A DNA stretch of 64,000 bases from Litoribacterium kuwaitense (GCF_011058155.1 NZ_JAALFC010000007.1:1-64000); one strand, 5' to 3'. Shown: positions 35,941 through 45,792, counted from the stretch's first letter. Numbers and translations: made by a program. The notes: a model not told the origin generated them from the letters alone.

Positions 35941-36742
35941 CGGCGATTCCCCCGATTAAATGGATTGTTTTTCTTGGGTTGCGATACAAAAGTTGTTGTG
36001 AAATATGCTTTGTCTGTAACCCTCTTTATATATTTTGAATTGTTTTTATCTTCTTTCTCCCACTGAGCGCTCTTTAGAATAGGAAATTTAGGGTCTGAAT
36101 TTACAAGATCTCGCTTCAGTTTATTGCCTCTAATTTCAAACTCAGCACTGCCAACCTGATCAATCAACCCCTTAAGATGTTGAAGAAATTCACCCTGGCG
36201 AAAGGCTTCTTTTTTAAGGTTGTAAGCTGAAACTTGCTTCGGAGCGTTGACTACAGTTAAAAACCAGTTTGCATGATCTATCTTTTTTTCGTACAGTTAC
36301 TATTGTGGCGATAGTTTTTGGGATTCCGACCAACACTTGCGAGATAACACACAAGGAGAAATGTTTTCACCCATTTATCAAGGTACTGCGAACCTTCGGA
36401 CATGTTGTTACCCTTAGGAAGTTCAAAAATGACCTTTGAATGCCCCTCCTTTTTGACCATTGATTCTATTTTCATAGACACAGGCGACTTATAGGTATCA
36501 TTATTTAAAATCATCCCAAAAAGCTCAGCTTCTCTCTTTCTCATCTCTTCCGGGAAGCACTGGGGATCTTGAATAGACCGCCAAACATAGCGCATCATCC
36601 CTTTGACAGCAGGCGCCCTGAGTTCTTGCATGCAATCACCTGGTTCAACATGAGTTCTCACATCTTGATGGTTCACTTCAATCTCCACTCGTGAGTGAAA
36701 TGGAGTCGCTTTCATCAGTGTTTCCACAGATAAAACCTCCAT
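35937..36742 (-). CDS. cmr1: Type III-B subunit Cmr1 (probable artefactual frameshift)
   Basis: First gene of the cmr operon. The N-terminal frame (36742-36278) has the Cmr1 opening TPFHSRVEIEV, RAPAVKGMMRYVWRSIQ and ELFGMI, the RAMP loop region that contacts the crRNA 3' side and target. It stops after CTKKR. Adding one A to the A7 run near 36290 (minus strand) continues as KKKIDHANWFLTVVNAPKQ and runs open to the stop at 35937, which overlaps the cmr2 start by 4 bp. The joined product is about 269 aa, short for Cmr1. The usual GRRSRRG-like loop reads GRNPKNYRHN here, so the subunit looks divergent even after repair. Confidence 0.8.
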
Positions 36743-37021
36743 CGAATCCCCCCTGCCAAAAGTCTTATATTTATTCCATTTTTACACATGTTTACCATAT
36801 CACAAGAATTCGATTTTTGCGATAGATTCATAGAAATACAGCTTAATTTATGCCTCAAAGGACGAGATTGGCATGTTTTCCTTGAAAAGTCTAAAAATTC
36901 TCACAGAATAAAGTCATGTCACAAACTTTAAATAGCCTGTTTAGACGAGACGACCCTTTAGAAAATCGGTGAAAACGATTGAACCACTACGTTCAGATTT
37001 TTTGCAATGAGTAACAATCTG
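36743..37021 (-). promoter_or_regulatory. Upstream region of the cmr operon and trailer of array 3
   Basis: About 280 bp with no gene. It must hold the cmr promoter (AT-rich around 36775-36900) unless array transcripts read through. A decayed repeat GAACCACTACGTTCAGAT lies at 36981-36998. Confidence 0.5.
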
Positions 37022-37376
37022 CTTTATAACCCACTACGTTCAGATAAAACTACAAAGCAGGGTTGAAGATATCTTGATAAACCACAGTTTATAACCCACT
37101 ACGTTCAGATAAAACTTCAGTAGCTGTAGATAGTGAAGGGTATGTCTATAGGTTTATAACCCACTACGTTCAGATAAAACTAAGCAATCCACCGTTAGGC
37201 ATCGATATTTGAACAGGTTTATAACCCACTACGTTCAGATAAAACCGGTTCTCTACATCAGCTCTTTTATGGCAAGGGCGAGTTTATAACCCACTACGTT
37301 CAGATAAAACAGCGATCACAGGATAAAGTGCAGGGTTTGACAGCCGCGTTTATAACCCACTACGTTCATATAAAAC
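37022..37376 (-). CRISPR. CRISPR array 3: 6 repeats, 5 spacers, variant repeat
   Basis: Repeat starts on the plus strand at 37022, 37087, 37152, 37217, 37282 and 37348; spacers 36-37 nt. From the second repeat on, the last transcribed base of the repeat is C instead of G, so crRNA handles would end TATAAAC. The leader-proximal repeat (37348-37376) also carries an internal change (TTCATATAAAAC instead of TTCAGATAAAAC on the plus strand). The array lies just downstream of cas2 and upstream of cmr1, transcribed on the minus strand. A decayed seventh repeat is at 36981. Confidence 0.97.
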
Positions 37377-37575
37377 GCTCCAGATCAACCCGATGAAATC
37401 CCTTCTCGCTGTAAGGTTCAGCGGAGATGGGCGGTGAAAAAATCTTTTTCATTTTGCAGTGAACCTTCAGTCGTGTTTTTAAAATCATTCTAATCTATCT
37501 TGTGTCCTCAGAGCGCCATGGCTTTCATCGTTTTATCCAAAAAATCGATTCGCCACAGAATGAGGCAATCCATTC
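37377..37575 (-). promoter_or_regulatory. CRISPR leader of array 3
   Basis: Homologous to the leaders of arrays 1, 2 and 4 along its length but more diverged (for example GCGGTGAAAAAATC where arrays 1 and 2 have GCGTTGAAACAATC). Sits between cas2 and the first repeat. Confidence 0.85.
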
Positions 37576-37593
37576 CTAACACCCTTTGGAAGA

Positions 37594-37857
37594 TCATAAA
37601 AACAAGTCGATGTCGCTTTTCTCATGCCCATAAACGATCTTTTTTATATTTTTCGGGTTTGCCACTTGATATAGGTAGATTGAATCAACATCATAGTCTA
37701 CGATACGATCGAGTTCTGCTAGACATTGTTTTAGCTTTCCTTGAGTGATTTCTCCTTCAAAAACTGAGTTTTGCGTCCAGTCTAAATACTTCCGGAGCTT
37801 CTTACAAACTTTACCAACACGTTTTTCACCGACATCGTAAGTGATGATGATAAACAT
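37594..37857 (-). CDS. cas2: CRISPR adaptation protein Cas2
   Basis: 87-aa Cas2, partner of Cas1 in spacer integration. The opening MFIIITYDVGEKRVGKVCKK has the conserved Asp after the first strand, LDWTQNSVFEGEIT is typical, and the C-terminus is the usual strand. The start is ATG 37857 with GGTGG upstream; the longer ORF start at 37872 overlaps cas1. Confidence 0.95.
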   Translation of the reverse strand: MFIIITYDVGEKRVGKVCKKLRKYLDWTQNSVFEGEITQGKLKQCLAELDRIVDYDVDSIYLYQVANPKNIKKIVYGHEKSDIDLFL

Positions 37858-37862
37858 GTTTG

Positions 37863-38852
37863 TTACCACCAAGCTTTCAAGGGCTTGTATACATCATCGC
37901 CAAGCAAATGTTTGATCAGTTTGTAGCATTCAAGCCTGACCAAGTACCTATAAGATGTATTTCGTTTTAACTGTCTATGTTTCACAGTTGTTTCTAGACG
38001 GTCTTCCCACGCTCGGATAAATCGCTTTTTGCCTTCGTCATTTAAAAAACAGATCTCATGATCGAGGACATCAAAGTGTTTTTTCGTTATGGTTTTTCGA
38101 TTAATCAACGAAAGGATCACTTGGTCGACGACTAATGGCTTAAATATTTCAGCGATATCTAAGCTAAGCGAAAAGCGTTTTGTCGATGGTTCATGAAGAT
38201 AACTGATTGTTGGATTCAGTGTTGTACGGTAGATTTCGGACAGCACCGTGCGATACATTAACGTATTTCCAAAGGAAAACAAGGCATTTAACGGGTCTCT
38301 GGGCGGACGTTTTTCGCGGCGTTCAAACGAAAAATCCTGCTTGAGCATTTGGGCGAAGGCTTGATAATAATGCTTGCGAATAACCCCCTCATGCCCCATC
38401 AACGTCTGAATATCCAACGCTTCTTGACTCTTGTTGTACTCTTTTTGGATGAGATACATGCTTTCCTCGTTTTCAACCTTGTGTCTGCGCAAGTTCCTGA
38501 GCATATGATGTACACCACCTTCTAAAAAACGACTGGCTAAATACACTCTGCGATGCCTATCAGAATAGTGTTCTGCTTGTTTAATAATCAGAAACCCAGA
38601 AACCGATGTTTTTTCCCGCGGATAATACGTTCCTGCGTAAAACCCATAATAATTGTAGATATGCAGACAGATATCGAATTGACTGACATAATTGAGCAGT
38701 TTTGTATTCAAATCGACTTCCCCAAAGACATGAAGGTTGCGGATTTTTTCAACGGGAAGTGGTGTTTGCTTTTGTTGATCGTCCGTATAGTAAATGGTGT
38801 TATGCTTTCGGTTTAAACGCCCGTTCGAAAACACGTAGTGGTCACGTAGCAT
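37863..38852 (-). CDS. cas1: CRISPR integrase Cas1
   Basis: 329-aa Cas1 of the I-B type. The N-terminal beta domain begins RDHYVFSNGRLNRKHNTIYY. The catalytic domain has the metal-binding Glu in LMGHEGVIRKHYY and the His and Asp in SYLHEPSTKRFSLSLDIAE. Overlaps cas4 by 11 bp and is followed at once by cas2. Confidence 0.96.
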   Translation of the reverse strand: MLRDHYVFSNGRLNRKHNTIYYTDDQQKQTPLPVEKIRNLHVFGEVDLNTKLLNYVSQFDICLHIYNYYGFYAGTYYPREKTSVSGFLIIKQAEHYSDRHRRVYLASRFLEGGVHHMLRNLRRHKVENEESMYLIQKEYNKSQEALDIQTLMGHEGVIRKHYYQAFAQMLKQDFSFERREKRPPRDPLNALFSFGNTLMYRTVLSEIYRTTLNPTISYLHEPSTKRFSLSLDIAEIFKPLVVDQVILSLINRKTITKKHFDVLDHEICFLNDEGKKRFIRAWEDRLETTVKHRQLKRNTSYRYLVRLECYKLIKHLLGDDVYKPLKAWW

Positions 38853-39359
38853 ATTCGTCGGCCTCCCTCACGTAACAAAATCCGAAGTAAGCACATGACT
38901 TGCAGTAAGGTAATTTCTTCACAACAGGCGGCTTTGCTTGTTCTATCACCCGATATGCTTGTGCAATCGCGCGTTTCACTTTTGCCCGTTCATCATTGTC
39001 CAAAATCACCTCGACGGTCTTCTTTTCTTTCGTATAGCTGATGAGGCCTCGTTTCTGGACCCCACGAAGTTCAAGCTGATACAGATAAAAAAGCATTTGC
39101 AAATGATCCGACTCTTGCATCTTACTGGACATTTTCACTTCACGAACATACTTACCATCGATGTGATCCATTTTAAAAGCATTGTCTATTAGCACTTCTC
39201 GTTCCTGCAGCCGGGGATAACTTTCTTCATGTAAAATTTTCCCTTCAAGCACACGGTCCGACTCATGCTCCATTGTAATGCCCCGTTTGTAGAGCCATAG
39301 CTTAACGGACACAGGGCGAGATAGTTTAACTCAATGCCGCCAATCGTCTGTTCCTGCAC
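38842..39359 (-). CDS. cas4: Cas4 nuclease (probable artefactual frameshift)
   Basis: RecB-like Fe-S nuclease that trims and orients prespacers. The main frame (39312-38842) holds REVKMSSKMQESDHLQMLFYL with the RecB QxxxY-type motif and the C-terminal cluster cysteines in YCKSCAYFGFCYV. Its first codons lack the N-terminal cysteine. That part is in another frame starting at GTG 39359 (QEQTIGGIELNYLALCP). One added G near 39306 joins them as LALCPVKLWLYKRG, the expected Cas4 beginning with the first cluster cysteine, giving about 172 aa. Lies between cas3 and cas1. Confidence 0.88.
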
Positions 39360-39375
39360 ATCTAGTCACCACCAA

Positions 39376-41601
39376 TCAATAAAATGGGTCAAGCTTCTGA
39401 TCGATCAACAATCCTAGCGCTTCATCGTATTGGCAATCGATGATCTGGAGCCCTTTGATAAGTGGAAAGTCAGAAAGGATGTCTTTTGCCTGATACGGAT
39501 TGGCGCTCGTGGCATATTGTTCGATCTCGTAGCGTGCTTTACGCTTTTCAGCACGGGTCTCGGCGATTTCCCAATTGGCTAAGGCGGTCTGAATAGCTTC
39601 GGTTTCGACGAATTGACGCGGGATCACTTGGACTTGATTGATGTCGCGCAATAGCTTCTGTGCCTCGGTCTTCTTCGTCGAATAAAGGGCGCGTTGCTTT
39701 AACTCTTTTAAGGCTTGGTCAAACTGCGTTTTAAAGTCAGAGCCCTCTAGAGACTCTTCATTGTAAAGTGCTTTGATCATGTCATTTTTTTGTGATTCGA
39801 GCAGCATGCCTTCATGTTGCTCTAAAAGCGCAACACTTCGATGATAAATGTCCTCATGGTACACATATTTGACACCGGTCACGTCTTCAAGGAAAACGAA
39901 GACATTTGGCTCTGCCACGGACTTTTTCCCTTTTCGATTGCAACGGCCATAGCGTTGAAATTGACTATCGAGCGACGACATTTCTGTGTACAACAGGTCA
40001 AAATCGATATCGAGGCTTGCCTCTACGAGCTGTGTCGTCACCCATATGCCGGACGCTTCGCCGGCGGCAAAGGCGAGAATATCTTGTTCTAAACGGGCCC
40101 GGTCTTGTTGGGTAAAACGGGAATGCAGCAACCACACGTGCTCCGTTGTTTCACGAATGGCGGTAAACACTTCTCGTGCGCGCGCAATGGTATTGCAGAT
40201 GACGAGAACCTTCTTCGTCTCTCCAGCACTGACCATCGCTGATATCGTTTCGGACGAAAGAATCGCCGTTTGTGAAACACTGACGTGATGACGCTGTACG
40301 GTGTCATCGATAAACTCTTCATAGACGAGAGGCGTGTTTGAATGCTTGAGTTCACGCTGCAATGCCTTCAAATAAAACTCTGGCAACGTCGCCGTCATGA
40401 TTAAAAAGGAACCGCCAATTTGATCGATCATCACCATGGCGCGCACGAGTAAGGCCGCCATTTTCGGCTCATACGCTTGAAGTTCGTCAATGATGACTTT
40501 CGCTGTCGCAACGGTCGCATACTCTTTTTCAAAGCCGAGATAGTAAAAAGGAAATTTTAAAATTTGATCGACCGTAGAAATGACGAGCTTATTGGCAAAC
40601 TCCTTCGTTTGCGCATGGACCTTCTCAAGCATCTCGTCGTTGGCTTCGCCGGTGACAGCGTCATCGCTTAAAAAGTACTCAAGGCTTGATGAATGTAAGA
40701 GACCGACCGCTTCTTCTCCTAGCTCGTCATGCGTCCGTTTTGAAAAGTGTATGCCTTCTCCGTCTATCACCCTTCGGTACATCGCATTTAAGCTGACGCG
40801 TAAGGGTAAGGTAAAAAAGCCCTTTTCCCCACCTAACCATAGTAACCCTGCCTCCGTCTTCCCCATGCCTGTCTGGGCCACGACAACGACATGCTTGTCT
40901 TGATGAGATTCAGTGAAATGTTGGAGCGGCTTTTTATTTCCTGCGTACTGTGTATCCATAAACGCGTTAACCGACGCAGCAACATTCATTTCCGGGGCCA
41001 ATTCGATCGGGACGTGAGCGGACGCCGCGTGGTCGATACGGTGCAGTAAGCCTTTGAGCAACACATAGCGCAAGTATTCGGGGTCGTCTTCTTGAATTCG
41101 GGACTGATGACTGATTTTATTGATTTTCGCAGCCCTGACTTTATCTTCAATGGGGATTCCCATGTGTTCGGCAATCTCTCGAACGACCGGCACAATGTTC
41201 TGCTTGTAATTCTCTTTAATTTCGTCTGTTATTGGCGGCTTTTTATCGCGCTCATGGTGGTAGGCGATCACTTGATACAACAGTTTTTGTTCATCCTTTT
41301 CAATACCAGCCTCTTTTAATGGAATGCCCAGCACAGATAGGTAATTGTGCGGGACATCAAAGGACGATGGTGCCGGCAGCTCTGATAAGCCCAGCACACG
41401 CCGGATTTTGTTTTGGAAAAAGGGATCTGCTTTGCCAACGTCATGATACTGAATCGCAATTTTCAACAACGTCCAATCCCGTGCAGATAGTGGCAACCGC
41501 TGTTGATAAACACGTTTGAACGCATCATAACGTTTGAGCAGTTCATTCGTATGCGCTGCAATGGTCTCAACCGGACTTGATTTTGCATAAAATGTCATCA
41601 C
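39376..41601 (-). CDS. cas3: Cas3 HD nuclease-helicase
   Basis: 741-aa single-chain Cas3, the enzyme recruited by type I Cascade to unwind and degrade DNA. The N-terminal HD domain has AHTNELLKRY and IQYHDVGKAD (His53-Asp54) and further VIAYHHERDK. The SF2 helicase part has Walker A AQTGMGKT (242-249), DELQ box (372-375), IMTATLP and the C-terminal QFQRYGRCNRKGKK motif VI. All key residues seem present. 57 bp downstream of cas5. Confidence 0.95.
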   Translation of the reverse strand: MMTFYAKSSPVETIAAHTNELLKRYDAFKRVYQQRLPLSARDWTLLKIAIQYHDVGKADPFFQNKIRRVLGLSELPAPSSFDVPHNYLSVLGIPLKEAGIEKDEQKLLYQVIAYHHERDKKPPITDEIKENYKQNIVPVVREIAEHMGIPIEDKVRAAKINKISHQSRIQEDDPEYLRYVLLKGLLHRIDHAASAHVPIELAPEMNVAASVNAFMDTQYAGNKKPLQHFTESHQDKHVVVVAQTGMGKTEAGLLWLGGEKGFFTLPLRVSLNAMYRRVIDGEGIHFSKRTHDELGEEAVGLLHSSSLEYFLSDDAVTGEANDEMLEKVHAQTKEFANKLVISTVDQILKFPFYYLGFEKEYATVATAKVIIDELQAYEPKMAALLVRAMVMIDQIGGSFLIMTATLPEFYLKALQRELKHSNTPLVYEEFIDDTVQRHHVSVSQTAILSSETISAMVSAGETKKVLVICNTIARAREVFTAIRETTEHVWLLHSRFTQQDRARLEQDILAFAAGEASGIWVTTQLVEASLDIDFDLLYTEMSSLDSQFQRYGRCNRKGKKSVAEPNVFVFLEDVTGVKYVYHEDIYHRSVALLEQHEGMLLESQKNDMIKALYNEESLEGSDFKTQFDQALKELKQRALYSTKKTEAQKLLRDINQVQVIPRQFVETEAIQTALANWEIAETRAEKRKARYEIEQYATSANPYQAKDILSDFPLIKGLQIIDCQYDEALGLLIDQKLDPFY

Positions 41602-41658
41602 ACCAGCCTCTTTCCTATCATGATTGACTAAAAAGAAGCCAACAAAAAGGTGACCTCT

Positions 41659-42360
41659 TCATTGGCTTGGAAACAGCACGACATCATCATGCACGTCTAC
41701 ATAAAATGGTGCTTCTTCGCTTGAAAGGTAAAACCCATGTTGCACATAGCCGACGCTGATTTTATCCCATACCCGGACGTGATTGACCGAACGGTACGTC
41801 CAATTGAGTTTATAAGGGAAAAAATCGCCCTCATCCAGCCATTCCCGTGGTACATATGCGTTGTATTTTAAAGGGTAATCTTCTTCCGGCTCACGAAGCT
41901 CCACCATTTCACACGCATCGACACGGACTAAATCCTCCCAACGTCCAAGGCTGAGGTGTTGTGCACTGTTGGCAATCACGTCTTGAAGCTGACGAAGCAC
42001 TTCGTCGGATGCTTGTACGTGAATGAGCAATTCGACGTCGTAGAGCATTTGTGTATAAATAGGCATCGTCGTGACGTCAGACATGTCTCGATCAACGCCG
42101 AGACCATCGGCTGTCAGCGCAAATTCCTTTGTATTCGCTTTTTTAAAGAAATAATGGGTTTGATAATCGCTGATGACCGTATCGTAGCTTCCTTGAATGC
42201 TCAATTTCATTGGAATGAGCTCGGTCGCTTGCAACAACGCGTGCAGCATCCCTTTGACGGTCGCGTATGGTGGCAACGGATACGTTTCCGACACTTTAAA
42301 AGCGAACGGCTTTTTATAACAAGCCGTTTGCTGGTAAAGCTTTAATCGTAAAGCCTTCAT
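41659..42360 (-). CDS. cas5: Cascade subunit Cas5 (I-B)
   Basis: 233-aa Cas5 that binds the crRNA 5' handle. The opening LKLYQQTACYKKPFAFKVSE and PLPPYATVKGMLHALL is the RAMP start of Cas5t-like proteins. Overlaps cas7 by 4 bp. Belongs with the Cst1-Cst2-Cas5t set typical of type I-B of the Tneap group. Confidence 0.92.
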   Translation of the reverse strand: MKALRLKLYQQTACYKKPFAFKVSETYPLPPYATVKGMLHALLQATELIPMKLSIQGSYDTVISDYQTHYFFKKANTKEFALTADGLGVDRDMSDVTTMPIYTQMLYDVELLIHVQASDEVLRQLQDVIANSAQHLSLGRWEDLVRVDACEMVELREPEEDYPLKYNAYVPREWLDEGDFFPYKLNWTYRSVNHVRVWDKISVGYVQHGFYLSSEEAPFYVDVHDDVVLFPSQ

Positions 42361-43253
42361 GAAACCGGAACTCCATAATACGCTTGAACGTCATCTTTCA
42401 TCGTTTTAAAAAAGGCTTCCACCGACCCAATACGCCCCTCCGTAACTTGGCTGAAGGCATCTTCATTACCAAAAATACCACTGACGTGGCCGATATGCGT
42501 GCTTTCACCGATTGCATGACTGCCAAATGTCGTTTCGGTGACATCTTTTAAGCCGCGAAGGTTCAAATCAAAGCTTTTCGTCTGCTTTTCCAAATGGACA
42601 CGTCCTAAGAAGAACGGGTTTGCCACTGGGTACACGCCGCCAATGATAAACAACGGTGCCAGCGTTTCTTGGCGTCCGCGGATGTTACGATTAAGCATCT
42701 TAATAATGTCAAATAACTGGTGTAAACGCTCAACTTTCGCCTCATCCGACAACACAACATCGCCGTCCACGCCGACTTTTGCTAAATCGATCGTGACAGT
42801 ATACGCATACAAGCTTTCATGCTGCTCAATATTCGCCAAGTTCGGCGTTTCACCAATGCGTTCCGCCAGACCCATGTTATTCAAGAACTCAAGGTCTGAA
42901 CGATAAGGTTCAAGGGACACGGCATGAGACAGCCTTGCAACCGCCGGGCGCTTTTGCGAGACTTTACCTGTTTTTAAATAACCGAACAAATCCATTTCGA
43001 CAGAGTCCTCAATCGACATGTCATCTTTAAACTGCAACGTGCCTTTCGTTTTATCAACGGTATCTAAATTCCACCCAAACCACTCGTTTCCGAGGCGAAC
43101 GATATCATAACGCAAGCTTTGGCGCGATGCGAACGTATGAACATCGCCGTTTCCGCGATGGATCTTCTTTAATTCCGACACATTCGCAATTCCTTCCCCA
43201 TAGTTCAACGAATTGGCTTTAAAAACAATCGTAAATGTGACCGCTTTACCCAT
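42357..43253 (-). CDS. cas7: Cascade backbone Cas7 (Cst2/DevR type)
   Basis: 298-aa backbone subunit. Typical DevR/Cst2 features: IVFKANSLNYGEGIANVSEL, HTFASRQSLRYDIVRLGNEW, then RPAVARLSHAVSLEPYRSDL, and late HIGHVSGIF. Overlaps cas8 by 8 bp, with an AGGGGGTCG ribosome site inside that gene. Confidence 0.94.
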   Translation of the reverse strand: MGKAVTFTIVFKANSLNYGEGIANVSELKKIHRGNGDVHTFASRQSLRYDIVRLGNEWFGWNLDTVDKTKGTLQFKDDMSIEDSVEMDLFGYLKTGKVSQKRPAVARLSHAVSLEPYRSDLEFLNNMGLAERIGETPNLANIEQHESLYAYTVTIDLAKVGVDGDVVLSDEAKVERLHQLFDIIKMLNRNIRGRQETLAPLFIIGGVYPVANPFFLGRVHLEKQTKSFDLNLRGLKDVTETTFGSHAIGESTHIGHVSGIFGNEDAFSQVTEGRIGSVEAFFKTMKDDVQAYYGVPVS

Positions 43254-45054
43254 GTGCTTCGACCCCCTGTTTTTCTCCTTTTACATTGGATGATTCATTG
43301 CCCATTAATCCTGAAATAAATGCACCGGCAACCGTTTCAAAATCGAGCCCATCCTCTTTATACGTATCGAGAAACATCGACGGCAGCTCCTCATCTGTGT
43401 TCATATACAACCGAAAAACGGTATCCATAAACGCCTGTTGGTTGCCAGCTTTGAGCGCGTTAAGCAAACGATACGCGATACTCTCAAGCTTTTTACGCCC
43501 ACTGGCTCGGTATGGACCTTCGTCTCCGCCTTGCCCCCGACTCTGTACCATTGCCTCACGAACTTTAACGCCTTGGTAATACATAAACGTAATTCGCTTG
43601 TCTTGATTTCTCAACTGCTCCACTCCTTCTCTCGCTTCTTGAATACAAGCGCGTTCCCTCACAGCGTGAAAAGCACCGACCGCATGGAACGGCTCTGCAA
43701 TCGCCAGCCGGACATAATCAAATAACACTTGCTTTGTGTCTTGTCCTTTCAAAGCCGTACGCACAAACTGATCTCGTAATGTTTTGTCATATAAGAGCTT
43801 AATCCCATTGCCATGGTTTCCTAAGTAGCGGGCTAAATAGACTGGCATATGGTAAGCATCGAGAAGCGTTTTTTTCGCATCGATGTTGGAATGCACTTCA
43901 ATAATTTGATAAGACTTGATCAGCTTGTCTGCCTTATGCATCGATTCTTGCAAAATGGTCGCTACGGTCTCACCAAAAGAATTCCCTTCTCTTGACCGCA
44001 TGGCGTAATACGTCTCATTCTCTTTTAAGATATTTGGAAAGGATTGCTGCGATAGAACCAAGCCGCCATAACGTAAAGAATCGTTGTTATATACCGTGCC
44101 GATTTTACGTGAATAAAAGGCAAGCCCGAGCGGCACTAAAAAGAGCAGAAGGCGAGCCGTGGCACTAATCGGAACAGGCGTCTTCTTATCAAATTCCCAG
44201 CTAAAGTTAACTGCTTTATCTTTTGAAAAAGCGAGTGGACCAAAAATTTTCTCTTCAAATGACTGAACACCAACGAGTTCGTCAATGAAGGAACAAGGCA
44301 GCTGTTTCTCTTTAAAGAAGTTATGTATTTCATCCATATGGGACATCTTTTTTAATGCCTTTTGCCACCGCTTAAAGTCGTCATGATGAACATTTTCATG
44401 TAAAAAGCTCTTAACCTCTTCCACATCTCCTGATTGGTACACCGCATAGAACCTTAATTCATCAAGCGCGGGCGAAACAAAATCCGTTTGAAATTGCTGC
44501 ACATGGTCCTCCGTCGAGCGCGCATTAAATGTACGCTGCAAGAATGACGTTTGTCCAAAGAAAGGGCCAAGAATCACTGATTTCACATAATTGAGTGTCA
44601 ATTTCTCTCTGATGAAATCGACGGACATGAGCCTCTCATATGATGTGATCGCTTCTTCAAGCAAAGGAAGGTCTTCTTCCTTTTTAATCTCTTTCATCCG
44701 CTCCATCCATTGCTTTAATTGTTGATACTCCTGAGACTCAGGAAAATACTTCTGCACTTTTTTCACTTGATCATTCATGCGTTTACGTACATCAGCTGCA
44801 TACGTTTTTGCTTTTTCTGGTTTTTTCTGCAGTTGTAGGGTATACCATGAGAAGCTGTGCACATCGCGGTCGATGACATTAAAGGTGTCCAGCAAATAAC
44901 GAAAAAAACGCTCAGCAATCTCTTGCAAATGATGCTCCTGCAAAAAAATACCAGTCGAGGTGACCAAAGCCTCATCTTCTGGAAACAACCGGGTAAAGCC
45001 GATTAAGCCAGCTGTCATCATCCAGTCTTCCGCCTCAATGTGAATCCCTTCCAT
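43246..45054 (-). CDS. cas8b: Cascade large subunit Cas8 (Cst1-like, I-B)
   Basis: 602-aa large subunit, assigned to the Cst1/Cas8 group by its place before cas7-cas5 and by sequence style: an opening GIHIEAEDWMMTAGLIGFTRL and SATARLLLFLVPLGLAFYSRK near residue 305. From family knowledge it recognises the protospacer-adjacent motif and helps recruit Cas3. Cas8 proteins vary widely, so the exact subtype label (I-B, Tneap) rests more on the gene set. Start ATG 45054 follows GAGAGGAGGG; 3 bp after cas6. Confidence 0.85.
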   Translation of the reverse strand: MEGIHIEAEDWMMTAGLIGFTRLFPEDEALVTSTGIFLQEHHLQEIAERFFRYLLDTFNVIDRDVHSFSWYTLQLQKKPEKAKTYAADVRKRMNDQVKKVQKYFPESQEYQQLKQWMERMKEIKKEEDLPLLEEAITSYERLMSVDFIREKLTLNYVKSVILGPFFGQTSFLQRTFNARSTEDHVQQFQTDFVSPALDELRFYAVYQSGDVEEVKSFLHENVHHDDFKRWQKALKKMSHMDEIHNFFKEKQLPCSFIDELVGVQSFEEKIFGPLAFSKDKAVNFSWEFDKKTPVPISATARLLLFLVPLGLAFYSRKIGTVYNNDSLRYGGLVLSQQSFPNILKENETYYAMRSREGNSFGETVATILQESMHKADKLIKSYQIIEVHSNIDAKKTLLDAYHMPVYLARYLGNHGNGIKLLYDKTLRDQFVRTALKGQDTKQVLFDYVRLAIAEPFHAVGAFHAVRERACIQEAREGVEQLRNQDKRITFMYYQGVKVREAMVQSRGQGGDEGPYRASGRKKLESIAYRLLNALKAGNQQAFMDTVFRLYMNTDEELPSMFLDTYKEDGLDFETVAGAFISGLMGNESSNVKGEKQGVEAHG

Positions 45055-45057
45055 TAA

Positions 45058-45792
45058 TCATCCCTCCTCTCGCTCAAGTTCTAATAAGCCAAACCCTTGG
45101 GCAGAACGTTTCCCTACACCTGTTTGATAAAGGAGTTGCAAATCGTCAGGATGTCCTTGCAAGCGAACTCGCCCTTGGTAGGCAGTAAAATACAAATATT
45201 TTGCGGACGGCTCCTTTTGACGCAGCCATTGATTGGACTCTTTAATGACCATTTTCTTCATTGATCCTGCTGTGATCTCAATCGGACGCAGCGGCTCTCT
45301 TTGGAAAACTTCCCTGATCTTCAAATGTGCATAATATTGAAATTCTTTTGCATAATTCGGTTCCTCAGGAGACACCGGTTTTCCGTCTTTAGACTCGATG
45401 AGGATCGGCGAAAGTGTGCGGAATATCGCTGAAGAAGACGTTATGCTCGTCTCTTTAACCATCCGCATTTGTTTTTGAACCCAAGGATAGTTGCCCGGCT
45501 GAAACGTTTTTAATTGCTGCAAGCCATTGAATAAATGAAGCATAAATTCCATATCTGAAGAGCTAAAAGTAATCGTCAATGATGATAATTGAATCTGGTC
45601 ACCTTGAAATGTAAAGTCGTGCAAAAAGACACTATAACTAAACGGTTTCATTAAATGATTTCGTTCTTCATAAAGCTCTTCAAAATAAGTCTGATCGGCT
45701 GTTCGCAAAGCCTCTTTCACAAGACTAAGCACCGTCATTCGGTAACTCAAAGGCAGTACATCCGTTTGATACGTCACGGCAAAGCGCATCAT
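45058..45792 (-). CDS. cas6: CRISPR pre-crRNA endonuclease Cas6
   Basis: About 244 aa. The Cas6 signature is the C-terminal glycine-rich loop TGVGKRSAQGFGLLEL, preceded by a double RAMP fold. It should cut repeat RNA from all four arrays because they share one repeat, so it probably also serves the Cmr complex, whose operon lacks cas6. ATG 45792 or the next codon is chosen because GGAGGTGAG lies directly upstream; the longer frame begins inside the end of the WYL gene. Confidence 0.9.
   Translation of the reverse strand: MMRFAVTYQTDVLPLSYRMTVLSLVKEALRTADQTYFEELYEERNHLMKPFSYSVFLHDFTFQGDQIQLSSLTITFSSSDMEFMLHLFNGLQQLKTFQPGNYPWVQKQMRMVKETSITSSSAIFRTLSPILIESKDGKPVSPEEPNYAKEFQYYAHLKIREVFQREPLRPIEITAGSMKKMVIKESNQWLRQKEPSAKYLYFTAYQGRVRLQGHPDDLQLLYQTGVGKRSAQGFGLLELEREEG

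Noticed and set aside
29961-36742. CBASS operon interpretation for the TIR-SAVED gene
   Set aside because: No CD-NTase, Cap2/Cap3 or other CBASS gene is present; the gene is in line with cmr genes, so Cas10 is the likely cyclase.
38842-39359. cas4 and cmr1 as true pseudogenes
   Set aside because: Each is restored by a single added base and the same type of gap breaks catalase, tdh and others, so an assembly artefact is more likely.
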